Positions 32,523-41,123 of a stretch of DNA of 64,000 bases are shown piece by piece. Under the pieces are notes generated by a model. That model was not told the DNA's origin, did no database searches, and worked only from the letters and a program-made list of their open reading frames with translations. Made by a program: the position numbers and the translations under genes. Source of the stretch: Luteolibacter sp. Y139 (GTDB lineage: Bacteria; Verrucomicrobiota; Verrucomicrobiia; Verrucomicrobiales; Akkermansiaceae); assembly GCF_038066715.1 (NCBI RefSeq), contig NZ_JBBUKT010000007.1:186001-250000 (forward strand), read 5' to 3'. Every line of letters begins with the position of its first letter. The first letter of the stretch is position 1.

Positions 32523-34781
32523 ATGAAGTCCGCTCTCGCACCGTCCATTTTTGCCGCCCTGGCGCTATCCACCGTCACGCCGGTCTTCGCCGCGTGGTAT
32601 GAGGACATGCAGATCGGGCCGGCATGGAGCAATACCTTTGCCGCGACCATCGACGGCAAGGAAACCCCGGCTGCCGTGAAGGGCATCCTCGTGGATCTCG
32701 GCGACGGGGTTCACGCATTGTTCGACACCGAGACCCTGCGGGTGGTTTCGATCTACAAGGGCTTCGTGCACTGGGGCGGCACGCCTTGGACCGGTGAGCA
32801 CGGCAAGCTGATCCGGATCGCCAATGAGGGTGACAACGCCTTCATCACGACACCGGCCGGGCCGGGCTGGGGCGATGCTTCAGGGAACTTCACCGACAAG
32901 CGTTCGAAGGACCTGCATGGCTGGGGAAATCTGGACTATGCGAAGTTCAAGGGGTTCTTCCGGGACGGGAAGAAGATCATCTTTTCCTATGAGGTGAATG
33001 GTGCGGCGGTCCTTGAATCGCTGGAGGCTTCCGGGGATAGCGTGACGCGGCAATTCCAGATCGCCCCGCACAAAGGTGCGCTGAGTGTGATCCTGGGCGG
33101 CGCGGATGCCGTCGAGAGCGCCAGCGGTCCTGCGGCTGCCCTGAAGGGTGGCGTGACCGTGGCTGTGGGCGGCAAGGGGCCGACGCTTTCGAAGGACAAG
33201 GAGGGTTTGGTCGCGAAGATTGCGGCTGCGAGTGCTCCGCTCAGCTTCACGGTCACCTATGCCAAGGGTGGCAAGGCGGCCCCGGCCGCACCGGTCGATC
33301 TGGCTGCCCGCACGAAGGGCGGGGATGGAATCTGGAAAGAGACTCTCACGACCACTGGCAAGGTTTCCACCGACAAGGACTCTCCCTGGGTGGTGGATTC
33401 GCTTGGTGTGCCGGACAACAATCCGTGGAAATCGAACATCCGCTTCAGCGGATTCGATTTCATCGACGAGGACACCGCCGCGATTTCGACGTGGAATGGT
33501 GACGTGTGGACGGTGAGCGGCCTGAAGGGCGACTGGAGCAAGCTGACGTGGAAGCGCTTCGCTTCCGGTCTCTTCGAACCGCTGGGGGTGAAGGTGGTCA
33601 ATGGTGTGGTGATGGTTCATGGCCGCGACCAGATCACGCGGCTCTACGACCTGAACAAGGATGGTGAGGCGGACCGGTATGAGGCTTTCTTCCGGGACAA
33701 CGCCGTTTCGCCGAACTTCCACGAGTTCGCCTTCGAGCTGCAGACGGACAAGGCGGGGAACTTCTACACGTGCAAGGCCTCGCCAGTGCGTGGGGGCGGC
33801 CGCGGCTTTGACACGATCTACCCGCACCACGGCACGATCCTGAAGATTTCCCCGGACGGTAAGAATTATCAGGTGATCGCGACCGGCCTGCGGGCACCGG
33901 GCGGCATGGCGGTGGGACCGAATGGTGAGATCACCACCGGAGAGAACGAGGGCAGCTGGCAGCCGCGCTGCAAGATCAACTACTTCACGCCGAAGCAGGC
34001 CCCGGTCTTCCTGGGCACCGAGCCGAGCAAGCACGACGTCAACAAGCCTTACCTGGAGCCCCTCTGTTTCCTCCCGATGGAGGTCGACAACTCGGGTGCT
34101 TCCCAGGTCTGGGTGCCGGAAGGCGTAGACTTCGGCCTGAAGCCAGGCGAACTCATCCACTGCTCCTACGGGCAGTCCTCGATCTACCGCGTCCTGCCTT
34201 CGCCTGCCGCGGATGGGACGATGCAGGGCGGCGTGGTGAAGATTCCGGTGAGCCTTGGCTCCTCGGCGCAGCGCGTGCGTTTCCACAAGGACGGCTCGCT
34301 CTATCTCTGCGGCCTGCGTGGCTGGCAGACGAATGCGGCGTCCGAAACGGCCTTCCAGCGCATCCGCTATAACAAGGGGGTGGAGGTGACGCTTCCGAAC
34401 CAAGTGGAGCTGATCAAGACCGGCGTGCGGATCCACTTCGACGTCCCCGTGGATGCGGAGCTGGCAGCTGATGTCGAGAGCTACAGCGCCGAGCGCTGGA
34501 ACTACGTGCGCAGTTCGCAGTATGGCTCGGGTGAGTTCTCCGTGGACAAGCCGGACCGCGAGCTCGAGAAGCAGGCGCAGGAGAAGGAGATTCGCCCGAA
34601 CAACCACGACAAGATCAAGATCAAGGCGGTGCGCGTCGCGAAGGATGGCAAGTCGGTGGAGATCGATTTGGACGGGCACAAGCCGTCCGATCAGTTGAAG
34701 GTCTCCTGGGACTTGGAAGACAAGGACAAGAAGGTGATCAAGGGGGACTACTACGGGACCTATCGTAAGCCGTCGAAGTAA
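32523..34781 (+). CDS. Secreted DUF6797-type / PQQ-glucose-dehydrogenase-like beta-propeller protein
   Basis: A 752-aa secreted protein with signal peptide ending near VFAAWYEDM. The N-terminal ~240 residues (MQIGPAWSNTF, LDTETLR-like FDTETLRVVSIYKGFVHWGG) resemble the DUF6797 domain. The central ~400 residues look like a beta-propeller of the PQQ sugar-dehydrogenase class (GTILKISPDGKNYQVIATGL, APGGMAVGPNGEITTGENEG). The last ~120 residues are a beta-sandwich-like tail (VDAELAADVESYSAERWNY). No haem-binding CxxCH motif is visible. Such proteins are common in Verrucomicrobiota and Planctomycetota and are presumed to act on carbohydrates; the activity is unknown. Confidence 0.75.
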   Translation: MKSALAPSIFAALALSTVTPVFAAWYEDMQIGPAWSNTFAATIDGKETPAAVKGILVDLGDGVHALFDTETLRVVSIYKGFVHWGGTPWTGEHGKLIRIANEGDNAFITTPAGPGWGDASGNFTDKRSKDLHGWGNLDYAKFKGFFRDGKKIIFSYEVNGAAVLESLEASGDSVTRQFQIAPHKGALSVILGGADAVESASGPAAALKGGVTVAVGGKGPTLSKDKEGLVAKIAAASAPLSFTVTYAKGGKAAPAAPVDLAARTKGGDGIWKETLTTTGKVSTDKDSPWVVDSLGVPDNNPWKSNIRFSGFDFIDEDTAAISTWNGDVWTVSGLKGDWSKLTWKRFASGLFEPLGVKVVNGVVMVHGRDQITRLYDLNKDGEADRYEAFFRDNAVSPNFHEFAFELQTDKAGNFYTCKASPVRGGGRGFDTIYPHHGTILKISPDGKNYQVIATGLRAPGGMAVGPNGEITTGENEGSWQPRCKINYFTPKQAPVFLGTEPSKHDVNKPYLEPLCFLPMEVDNSGASQVWVPEGVDFGLKPGELIHCSYGQSSIYRVLPSPAADGTMQGGVVKIPVSLGSSAQRVRFHKDGSLYLCGLRGWQTNAASETAFQRIRYNKGVEVTLPNQVELIKTGVRIHFDVPVDAELAADVESYSAERWNYVRSSQYGSGEFSVDKPDRELEKQAQEKEIRPNNHDKIKIKAVRVAKDGKSVEIDLDGHKPSDQLKVSWDLEDKDKKVIKGDYYGTYRKPSK

Positions 34782-35121
34782 GGCACCCGCGATCGGAAGA
34801 TCGAACAGGTGTCTTCATCAGCGCCAACGGCGCGCGATTTCCAAGCCCCGGTTAACAGCCGGGGTTTTTCGCGTGGTGGTGATGGCGGAGTGAAGGGCGC
34901 GAGATGGGGTAGAGATACGGCAGATTGCTATCGGTTATCACCCTCGAGCCGGTTTCATCGTTTCACCGTCTGGCGGGCCTTCAGCCCTTCAAGTCAGTTG
35001 CCCCGGTGACCCAGTCCGATGGGCTGGGCTAAGGGCTTGCGCGCCGTTGGCGCTGGAAGACGGCCGTTGATCGCAAGACGAACGTTGCTTGCGCGGCGCG
35101 ATCGGGGCGCCTTTGCGGCTC
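34782..35121. other. Palindrome-rich intergenic spacer
   Basis: This is 340 bases without a gene. It holds a terminator (34844-34869) and several short palindromes with 3- to 5-base loops: GCGCC-AAC-GGCGC at 34821, GGGC-CTTCA-GCCC at 34975, CCCAGTCC-GAT-GGGCTGGG at 35010 and GCGCC-GTT-GGCGC at 35041. The 17-base block around 34821 and that around 35041 are exact inverted copies. It looks like a REP-type or miniature interspersed element of the kind scattered in intergenic DNA of this phylum. Confidence 0.6.
34844..34869 (+). terminator. Intrinsic terminator of the DUF6797-type gene
   Basis: A 6-base GC stem (CCCCGG / CCGGGG) extended by flanking A-T and G-T pairs, with a 7-base loop, is followed by five T residues, 63 bases after the stop. 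Confidence 0.8.
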
Positions 35122-35820
35122 CTACTCCGGCAGCGGAATTTTTTCGCCTAGGTGCTTCGGCTTGGTGCCCAGGATTCGAACGTCCAGCCACATCTTCACG
35201 CGTGCACCGACTTCGCGGAGCTTGGTTTTCAGGCCGCCTTGGCCGGCCACGTCGCGGGCATTGAAACCGACGCAGGTCATGCCGTTTGCCATGGCGAGGT
35301 AGGCGGCGCGCTCGTTGTGGAAGCGTTGTGAGATGAAGAGCACGTCGGTGAGTCCGAAGACCTCCTTGGCGCGGACCACGGAGTCCAAGGTCCGCAGGCC
35401 TGCGTAGTCACAGACGATCCGGTCCTTCGGGATGCCGCGCTCGATGAGCGCCTTCTTCATCTTCTCCGGTTCGTTGTAGTATTTCTCGCTGTTGTCGCCG
35501 GAAACGAGGATCAGGCGGATTTTGCCGGCTTTCCAGAGGGCTTCGGCGGCGTCGATGCGGTAGCGGAAGTAGAGGTTCTCGCGGCCCTGGAAGCGATCAT
35601 CGGTGCCGAAGAGCAAGGCGACCTTTCCCGCGGGGACCTTCGAGACATCGTCGAATAGCTTGCCACTGCCGGCGTGCACGGCGGCGAAATTGGCCCATGC
35701 GATAAAGCCGACCCCAAGGAGGCCAAGGACTCCTGCCGTGATGAAGATCCGCTTCAGCCAGCGCTTCCAAGCCGGCTTCCACGTCACACCTTCTGCTCGA
35801 CCGGTTTCCATTTGGTCCAC
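35122..35820 (-). CDS. SanA/YdcF-like (DUF218) membrane protein
   Basis: A 232-aa protein with one transmembrane helix (about 25-48) and an extracytoplasmic DUF218 domain. Family marks are VALLFGTDDRF, YRIDAAEALWKAGKIRLILVSG, a GIPKDRIVCDYAGLRTLDSVVRAKEVFGL stretch and the FHNERAAYLA segment. SanA affects envelope permeability and vancomycin sensitivity in enterobacteria; its chemistry is unresolved. The start is uncertain: ATG 35820 or 35811 overlap the preceding lipid-kinase gene by tens of bases, whereas GTG 35787 would give a 4-base GTGA overlap. Either way, translation looks coupled. Confidence 0.83.
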   Translation of the reverse strand: MDQMETGRAEGVTWKPAWKRWLKRIFITAGVLGLLGVGFIAWANFAAVHAGSGKLFDDVSKVPAGKVALLFGTDDRFQGRENLYFRYRIDAAEALWKAGKIRLILVSGDNSEKYYNEPEKMKKALIERGIPKDRIVCDYAGLRTLDSVVRAKEVFGLTDVLFISQRFHNERAAYLAMANGMTCVGFNARDVAGQGGLKTKLREVGARVKMWLDVRILGTKPKHLGEKIPLPE

Positions 35821-36809
35821 GAGACCATCGCTTTCACCGCCTCGGCGAAGCGGCTGCCGATTGGCTCCTCGGGTGCAAGGACCCGCAGGCGGCCGGGGTC
35901 CTGATTGCTGAATGCCACTTCCTTGCAGCGCCCGGCGAGTTCGCCATCGACCTGCACGGGCACCTCGCGATCTGCGGTGACGCGGAGCGAGTGGGCCTGC
36001 AGGTAGCTGACGGTGGATCCTGCGTGCTCCAAGTCACCGAGGGCGAGCCCGCGCAGCGAATCTAGCACCAGCTTGTAGCCGGCTTCCTTGAAGACGAGCA
36101 CGTCGAGCATGCTGTCGCTGTTGTCGGCCTTGTGGAAGAGCTTGAACTGGCCGCCGTAGAGCGAGCCATTTCCGGCCAGGACGGCGACGCCTTCCTCCTG
36201 GGTGCCATCGTCGCAGGTCACCAGCATCTTCGGTGGCGATTCACCGAGGACCTTGACCGCTGCCAGCAGGTAGGCGAGGGGACCGAGGACCTTCTTGCTC
36301 TCCCAGGTCGTTTCCTCGATGACCATGGCGTCGAAGCCGACGCCGGCCATTTGCACGAAGGGCATGCCATTGGCCTCGAAAAGATCGATTTCCTGGACCC
36401 GGCCTTCTTCGATGACCTCGAAGGCGCGGGCGAGATTGTCGAAGGGGATGCCCAGCTCGCGGGCGAAGACATTCATGGTGCCGGCGGGCAGGACACCGAG
36501 CGCGGTCTGCGAACCGGCTAGGCCTTGGACCACGGCATTCAGCGTGCCGTCTCCCCCGGCGGCGATGACGACCGGCTCGCCACTGCGGGCAAACATGGCG
36601 GCGAGCTCGCGGGCTTCCTCGGCGCTATTGGTGGCGTAGAGCGCGAAACGGGTCGCGTGATCCATCAAAAAGCCGAGGGCGCGGCGGCCTTTCTGGCTGC
36701 GTGCCTTGGGGTTGAAAAGCAGCGGATACCGGTGAGGTCCCTTCACGCCCCGAATGGAAGCCGGGCGAGGGGAAATGCCAAACCCGAAATGGTGCAGGAC
36801 CTCATTCAA
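35784..36809 (-). CDS. Diacylglycerol/sphingosine kinase-like lipid kinase (DagK_cat, YegS/BmrU type)
   Basis: A 341-aa protein with the lipid-kinase catalytic domain: FNPKARSQKGRRA near the start, the nucleotide-binding AAGGDGTLNAVVQGL motif, then LGVLPAGTMNVFARELGIP, and the C-terminal beta domain with VQMAGVGFDAMV and VPVQVDGELAG. It should phosphorylate a lipid such as diacylglycerol at the inner membrane. The long form begins at a TTG (36809) overlapping the upstream gene's stop; a GTG at 36746 just before KGPHRYPLLFNPKA is an alternative. It is flanked by overlapping genes on the same strand. Confidence 0.88.
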   Translation of the reverse strand: MNEVLHHFGFGISPRPASIRGVKGPHRYPLLFNPKARSQKGRRALGFLMDHATRFALYATNSAEEARELAAMFARSGEPVVIAAGGDGTLNAVVQGLAGSQTALGVLPAGTMNVFARELGIPFDNLARAFEVIEEGRVQEIDLFEANGMPFVQMAGVGFDAMVIEETTWESKKVLGPLAYLLAAVKVLGESPPKMLVTCDDGTQEEGVAVLAGNGSLYGGQFKLFHKADNSDSMLDVLVFKEAGYKLVLDSLRGLALGDLEHAGSTVSYLQAHSLRVTADREVPVQVDGELAGRCKEVAFSNQDPGRLRVLAPEEPIGSRFAEAVKAMVSWTKWKPVEQKV

Positions 36810-39447
36810 AGCTCACCGGCGTATACGCGGTGAGCGCGACTTCCTTGCCAGCAATCCGGGCTTTGACGGCCCGGTCGGCTTCCAGCCGGAGGATCTTGCC
36901 GTCTTTGAGCTGGAGAATGAAGCCACAGGATTCGCTGAAGCTGGCGTCGTCGGTGCCATCCCCGTCCAGATCGATGGCATTTCCCACGCCGCCGGCGGAG
37001 GTGCGGCCGACGTAGAGGGTGCCTTTTACCCGGCCGAGAACGGACGTGAAGTCCTTCCCGTCCCGCTTGAAGCTGGCGCGCACGCTTTCCGCGTCCGGGT
37101 CACCGGCGCTGCGGGGGTAGACGAAGGTGTCGACGACTTTCCCCGCCAGGCTGGTGACCCGCACGGGCTTGAAGTCGCCATAGCCGCCGCGGACCGATGG
37201 CTCGCTCGTGTCTAGATGGTGGTCGTCGTCCAGTGCGATGAAGTTCTGCTGGTCGGGCTCGGTCATGGGGGCCGAGATGAGATGGAAGCGGAGTTCATCG
37301 ATCACCGCGCCTTCGTCGGTGAACTCGAGCTTGGCGGTGTTCGCCGTGCCAGGTGCCAGTGTCACGGGTAGCTCGACCTGATGCCAGAACTCGCGGCCGC
37401 CGGTGCTTGGGAATAGCACGTCGCGGGGGGAACCGCCGTTGACGGTCAGCTTGCCGTGGCGTGAGGTCTTTGGGTCGATGCCGAGTGAGTAGCGGAAGCC
37501 AAGCCGCGTCTGGCCGCCCTTGGCGCCGTCGATTCCTTTCCACTCGAGCGAGCCGCCGCTGGCGGGGAATTTCACCGCGCCGGTGCCGTAGAGCCCTGGT
37601 CGATCGGTGACGACCGCGCCGCCGGAGATGGCCGCCTGCTCTGCCTGGGTGGTGGCGAACATGGTGGAGGCCGGCGGATAGGATGTGGTGGCGCTCTTGT
37701 CGGTGATGCGGGTGTCGAGCATCGTCTTGCCGTCGAATTCGAACAGCGGCCAGGTCACGCCGAATTCATTCGTGCCGCTGGTGCGTGCGGTTTCGACTCG
37801 CGCGCCATCGGGGGTGAGGGTGAGGCGCATCGCGAATGACGGTCCGCTTTGTCCTGATACGGGCGCGATGGTGAAGGTGCCGCGGGTCAGCAGCGGGTGC
37901 ACGAACTCCGGCTCGAAGCGGCCTTCGAAGCGCTTCGGTTCCAAGCAGACGCGCTTCCATTTTCCGTCTTCCAGAAAGCATGGGGCGAAGCTCACGCCGT
38001 CGCTGAAATCCGGATTCACATGGCCTGCGCCCGGGCCGAGGCGGCCATCCCAGCCGGTGCGGCTGAAGCGGGTGATGCCCAGCACGTGCCACTGCACGCC
38101 GCCGTAGGCATCCGTCTCGCCGCGGGTGCAGAGCTGGGCTTGCATGCCGCCGGCATTGAGGAAGGTATTGGCGAAGGTTGGATCGAGTGTCGCGACATAG
38201 CCGCCGATTTCGGAGGGAGTCGGTTGCTGGGGGATGTCCGATTTCCGTGCGAGCAGTGTTTCTCCGAGGCAGGTGAGCGTGAAGCCCTCGTAGTTGGCGA
38301 TGCCGCTCCAGGTGGCGTAGCGGTTCTTCATCGCCGGAGGGAAGGCGTTCTTGGTGATGGAGAAGAGGCCGCTTTCCTGTTGGAAGCGGGAGTGGCTCTC
38401 CAACAGGAGCTGCGAGGCGTGGCGGAATTGTCCGGCCAGCTGTTCCTTGCCCTCGCGCTTGCTTGCTTGGGCGATGAGTTCGAAGGCGTTTGCATAGACG
38501 GTGTCGTCCCAGATGTGTTCGCCGGTGCGTCCGCCGCCCGGAGCTTCGCCGGAGCCGCTCATCATGAGCAGCGATGCTTGCAGGTTGCGGCGGATGGTTT
38601 CCCGCATGTCAGCTGCCGACGCGCCGTCGTAGCCGTTCTCTAACATATCGAGCAGGTTCGCGGTGGTCGCGCCATTGTAGGCGAAGGTCTCAGGATTGGC
38701 GGTCTCGTCGTGATAGAGGAAGAAGTGCGGGTCACGGCGGAAGCGGTCGCGCTGGCCGCCTTCGGATTTCTCGGTCCAATTCGCCTCGTTCCACTTCACG
38801 CCATCGGTGATGTAGCCGTCCTGCTGCCGCAGCCACTCGCCCTTCATCGCGAAGGTGCGCCAGTTCTGCTTCACCTTCATGTTCATGAAGTGCGTGCGAT
38901 CGGAGCTCATCCGCTCGCGCCATTTCTTCATGCGCTCCGGGGTGAAGTCGGGAAACTTGCCTTCCAAGGGGGAGAAGATCCGCAGCGCTTTCACCATCGC
39001 GGCGCAGAAGAACTCGCCGTGCCAGTCGTTGGCGGGGCCGTCGGAGATATCGAGCGTGCAGCGGTCGAGCGCGCGTGCGGCTTGCGGCAGGAGATCGATT
39101 ACGTGGCCTTTCTGGTAGAGTACGGCGATATTGAAGGCGAACAGCGGGGTGGCGTACTGGATCTCCTTCTTGTCGATGGGATCGATGATCGCGCCGTTCA
39201 TCACGTTTGCGGGGTCCGCCGGGTCCCACTGCTGCATTGGGGCCATCGCGCGGACGGCTTTTTCCATCGAGCTGAGCCACTCCGAGTCGGGGGTGGTGAC
39301 CGGTTGCCAAGGCCGCGCGGTGAGGTGCCAGTGGAAGTCGGGTAGATCGGCAGGCATACTCGTGTTCTCCTGTGAGAAGACAGGGCTAGCTGCGGCGATG
39401 TGACCGAGCAGGAAGCGAGCTGCGAGACGGGCGGATTTATCGAACAC
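36802..39447 (-). CDS. Large secreted protein of unknown function, possible carbohydrate-active enzyme
   Basis: An 881-aa protein beginning at GTG 39447 with a signal-like stretch (RLAARFLLGHIAAASPVFSQ). Residues about 30-420 are mostly helical and Trp/His/Asn-rich (NDWHGEFFCAAMVKALRIF, EHIWDDTVYANAFELIAQA), resembling an (alpha/alpha)6-toroid. Residues about 430-640 are beta-rich (PCFLEDGKWKRVCLEPKRFEGR), as in the second domain of many polysaccharide lyases. About 640-760 looks like a beta-sandwich binding module, and the last ~110 residues another small beta domain. I cannot assign a family. Catalytic residues are not identified. It overlaps the lipid-kinase gene by 8 bases. Confidence 0.65.
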   Translation of the reverse strand: MFDKSARLAARFLLGHIAAASPVFSQENTSMPADLPDFHWHLTARPWQPVTTPDSEWLSSMEKAVRAMAPMQQWDPADPANVMNGAIIDPIDKKEIQYATPLFAFNIAVLYQKGHVIDLLPQAARALDRCTLDISDGPANDWHGEFFCAAMVKALRIFSPLEGKFPDFTPERMKKWRERMSSDRTHFMNMKVKQNWRTFAMKGEWLRQQDGYITDGVKWNEANWTEKSEGGQRDRFRRDPHFFLYHDETANPETFAYNGATTANLLDMLENGYDGASAADMRETIRRNLQASLLMMSGSGEAPGGGRTGEHIWDDTVYANAFELIAQASKREGKEQLAGQFRHASQLLLESHSRFQQESGLFSITKNAFPPAMKNRYATWSGIANYEGFTLTCLGETLLARKSDIPQQPTPSEIGGYVATLDPTFANTFLNAGGMQAQLCTRGETDAYGGVQWHVLGITRFSRTGWDGRLGPGAGHVNPDFSDGVSFAPCFLEDGKWKRVCLEPKRFEGRFEPEFVHPLLTRGTFTIAPVSGQSGPSFAMRLTLTPDGARVETARTSGTNEFGVTWPLFEFDGKTMLDTRITDKSATTSYPPASTMFATTQAEQAAISGGAVVTDRPGLYGTGAVKFPASGGSLEWKGIDGAKGGQTRLGFRYSLGIDPKTSRHGKLTVNGGSPRDVLFPSTGGREFWHQVELPVTLAPGTANTAKLEFTDEGAVIDELRFHLISAPMTEPDQQNFIALDDDHHLDTSEPSVRGGYGDFKPVRVTSLAGKVVDTFVYPRSAGDPDAESVRASFKRDGKDFTSVLGRVKGTLYVGRTSAGGVGNAIDLDGDGTDDASFSESCGFILQLKDGKILRLEADRAVKARIAGKEVALTAYTPVSFE

Positions 39448-39550
39448 ACCGCAGGCTGAACTGCCGTGTCACCGCCTTCAAGATTGCATCGCCCCCACGT
39501 CCGTGGGGGATTTGATATGGAGCGCCAATTTTGGACGTATTCCGGGTGCG

Positions 39551-39793
39551 ATGAACTGCCCCCACTGCCAGCGCCTGCTCTACAGCCGCCAGCATGCCCG
39601 CTGCGGCTACTGCGGTGGGCTTCTGCCGGAAGATGTGCGCCTCGCCGATCACGAGGTCGCGGAGATGAAGGCGGAGATCCGCGAGATCGACGAGCGCCGT
39701 GCGATCGCGAAGGAGAAGGAAGAGCGGGAGCGCGAGGAGCAGCGCCGACGTAATCAGCACGCAGGCTGGTCTCCTCCGATAGGGCCGTTTTGA
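39551..39793 (+). CDS. Small zinc-ribbon/coiled-coil protein
   Basis: An 80-aa protein with two CxxC knuckles near the start (MNCPHCQRL and CGYCGG), a typical zinc ribbon, followed by an alpha-helix rich in Glu/Arg/Lys (about 35-68). The start ATG 39551 places the first CxxC at residue 3. Function unknown; such proteins often bind other proteins or nucleic acid. Confidence 0.65.
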   Translation: MNCPHCQRLLYSRQHARCGYCGGLLPEDVRLADHEVAEMKAEIREIDERRAIAKEKEEREREEQRRRNQHAGWSPPIGPF

Positions 39794-39805
39794 ACGGCGG
39801 CCGGT

Positions 39806-40117
39806 TCAGTGGCGGAAGCGGCGATAGGCATTCATGTAGCCGTTCGCGAAAGCCTGCTTGGTCGCGGAGGTGTAGTAGTTGTTGTAGAGCAGGTAGTTTG
39901 CCTGCCGATGCTGCATGGCGTCCTTGCGGCCGAAGCCCCAGCCTTGCTGGTAGGCTTGGTCGCGCTGGGCCTGGAGTGCGCCGCCGGGGACGGGTGGACC
40001 GGGCATTGGCGGTGGCCCCGGCACTGGTGGCGGATAGTAGCCGCCGGGGGCTGGTGGGATGCAGGAGGAAAGAGCGACCGCACCGACGACGACGGCAAGC
40101 GACTGGAATGGATTCAT
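39806..40117 (-). CDS. Small Pro-rich lipoprotein
   Basis: A 103-aa lipoprotein with lipobox LSSC (Cys19), a Pro/Gly-rich linker (PPPVPGPPPMPGPPVPGG) and a helical, Tyr/Gln/Asn-rich C-terminal part (AYQQGWGFGRKDAMQHRQAN, then FANGYMNAYRRF). It meets the zinc-ribbon gene tail to tail. I know no family; the role is probably structural in the envelope. Confidence 0.7.
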   Translation of the reverse strand: MNPFQSLAVVVGAVALSSCIPPAPGGYYPPPVPGPPPMPGPPVPGGALQAQRDQAYQQGWGFGRKDAMQHRQANYLLYNNYYTSATKQAFANGYMNAYRRFRH

Positions 40118-40154
40118 GACCGTTAGAGACTGAATCCGGTCTCCCTCGCGTCAA

Positions 40155-40904
40155 TCAAAGTTCAGCGCCTGCCTCGGCATCGAGGTAGAAGGTCGCGTCG
40201 GGATGATTTTGCAGGAAGGACGCGCTCACCTGATCGGTGACCGGGCCGGTGAGTGCTTCCTTCACGATGAATGCCTTCGCCTTGCCCCAGGCGAGGAGGG
40301 CGATCTTGCGGGCTTCGAGGATGGTGCCGCAGCCCATGGAGATGGCGTGGGTCGGGACGTGCTCCAGCCCGCCGAAGGATGGGGCGGCGTCCTCACGGGT
40401 GATCGGGTCGAGGTGGACTTGGCGGGTGCGGCTGTCGCGCGGTGAGCCGGGTTCATTGAAGCCGATGTGACCGGTGCGGCCGATGCCAAGGAGCTGGAAA
40501 TCGATGCCGCCGGCATCGCGGATTGCCTTTTCGTAGGCGGTGCAGTGGGCGGGTATATCGGTCACGCTGCCGTCCGGGATGTGGACGTTTCCCAAGGGGA
40601 TGTCGACGTGGGCGAACAGCTCGCGCTGCATGAAGGCGCGGTAGCTTTCCGGGTGGCCTCCTGGCAGACCGAGGTATTCGTCGAGATTGAAGGTGATGAC
40701 GTTGGCGAAGGACAACTGGCCCTCGCGATGGAGGCGGATGAGCTCGGCGTAGAAGGGGAGAGGGGTGCGGCCGGTGGCGAGACCGAGGACCGCGGGACGC
40801 CCGGATGCATTGATCGACGAGACCAGTTCCGCGAGCCCGACTGCAAGGGTACGGCAGGCTTCGGTGCGATCTGCGAAGACGCGGGCGGGAGCGGACTCGG
40901 TCAT
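40155..40904 (-). CDS. nagB: Glucosamine-6-phosphate deaminase
   Basis: A 249-aa enzyme of amino-sugar catabolism that converts glucosamine-6-phosphate to fructose-6-phosphate and ammonia. Recognised by the phosphate-binding LGLATGRTPLPFY, catalytic NLDEYLGL with Asp75, and GIGRTGHIGFNEPGS with His146 and Glu151. The residue matching Asp141 of the E. coli enzyme (two before the His) is Thr144 here; I recall the same GRTGHIGFNEPGS form in Bacteroidota-type NagB. No nagA or GlcNAc transporter is adjacent, so it stands alone. Confidence 0.92.
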   Translation of the reverse strand: MTESAPARVFADRTEACRTLAVGLAELVSSINASGRPAVLGLATGRTPLPFYAELIRLHREGQLSFANVITFNLDEYLGLPGGHPESYRAFMQRELFAHVDIPLGNVHIPDGSVTDIPAHCTAYEKAIRDAGGIDFQLLGIGRTGHIGFNEPGSPRDSRTRQVHLDPITREDAAPSFGGLEHVPTHAISMGCGTILEARKIALLAWGKAKAFIVKEALTGPVTDQVSASFLQNHPDATFYLDAEAGAEL

Positions 40905-41020
40905 GAGGCGGAGGTGAAGTTGGGAGCGAGGATTGTCAAAATCAAACGGGTCGCAAAAGCGCAGGGAATTTGCGAAAAAGCGATGGCTTGGGGCGTGCTT
41001 CTCCCGGACATCCTACCTCC

Positions 41021-41046
41021 CGTTTTCCGGAAACGCCCGGGAAAAC
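41021..41046. promoter_or_regulatory. Candidate palindromic operator upstream of the semialdehyde dehydrogenase operon
   Basis: GTTTTCC at 41022-41028 is repeated as its reverse complement GGAAAAC at 41040-41046, and a near-palindrome CGTTT-CCGG-AAACG is nested in it. It lies about 80 bases before the mmsA start in an otherwise empty 219-base spacer, a plausible site for a regulator of the pyrimidine/beta-alanine operon. No regulator gene is adjacent. Confidence 0.25.
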
Positions 41047-41123
41047 AACAAGCAGTCTTGCCGGAACGGCATGGTTTCCGCTAGAGACGGGATGATCCTG
41101 CTCTTCCGCAGGAGAGCCCTATC

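Noticed and set aside
32880-34679. 599-codon minus-strand open frame opposite the DUF6797-type gene
   Set aside because: Antisense shadow with no recognisable domain and no start context.
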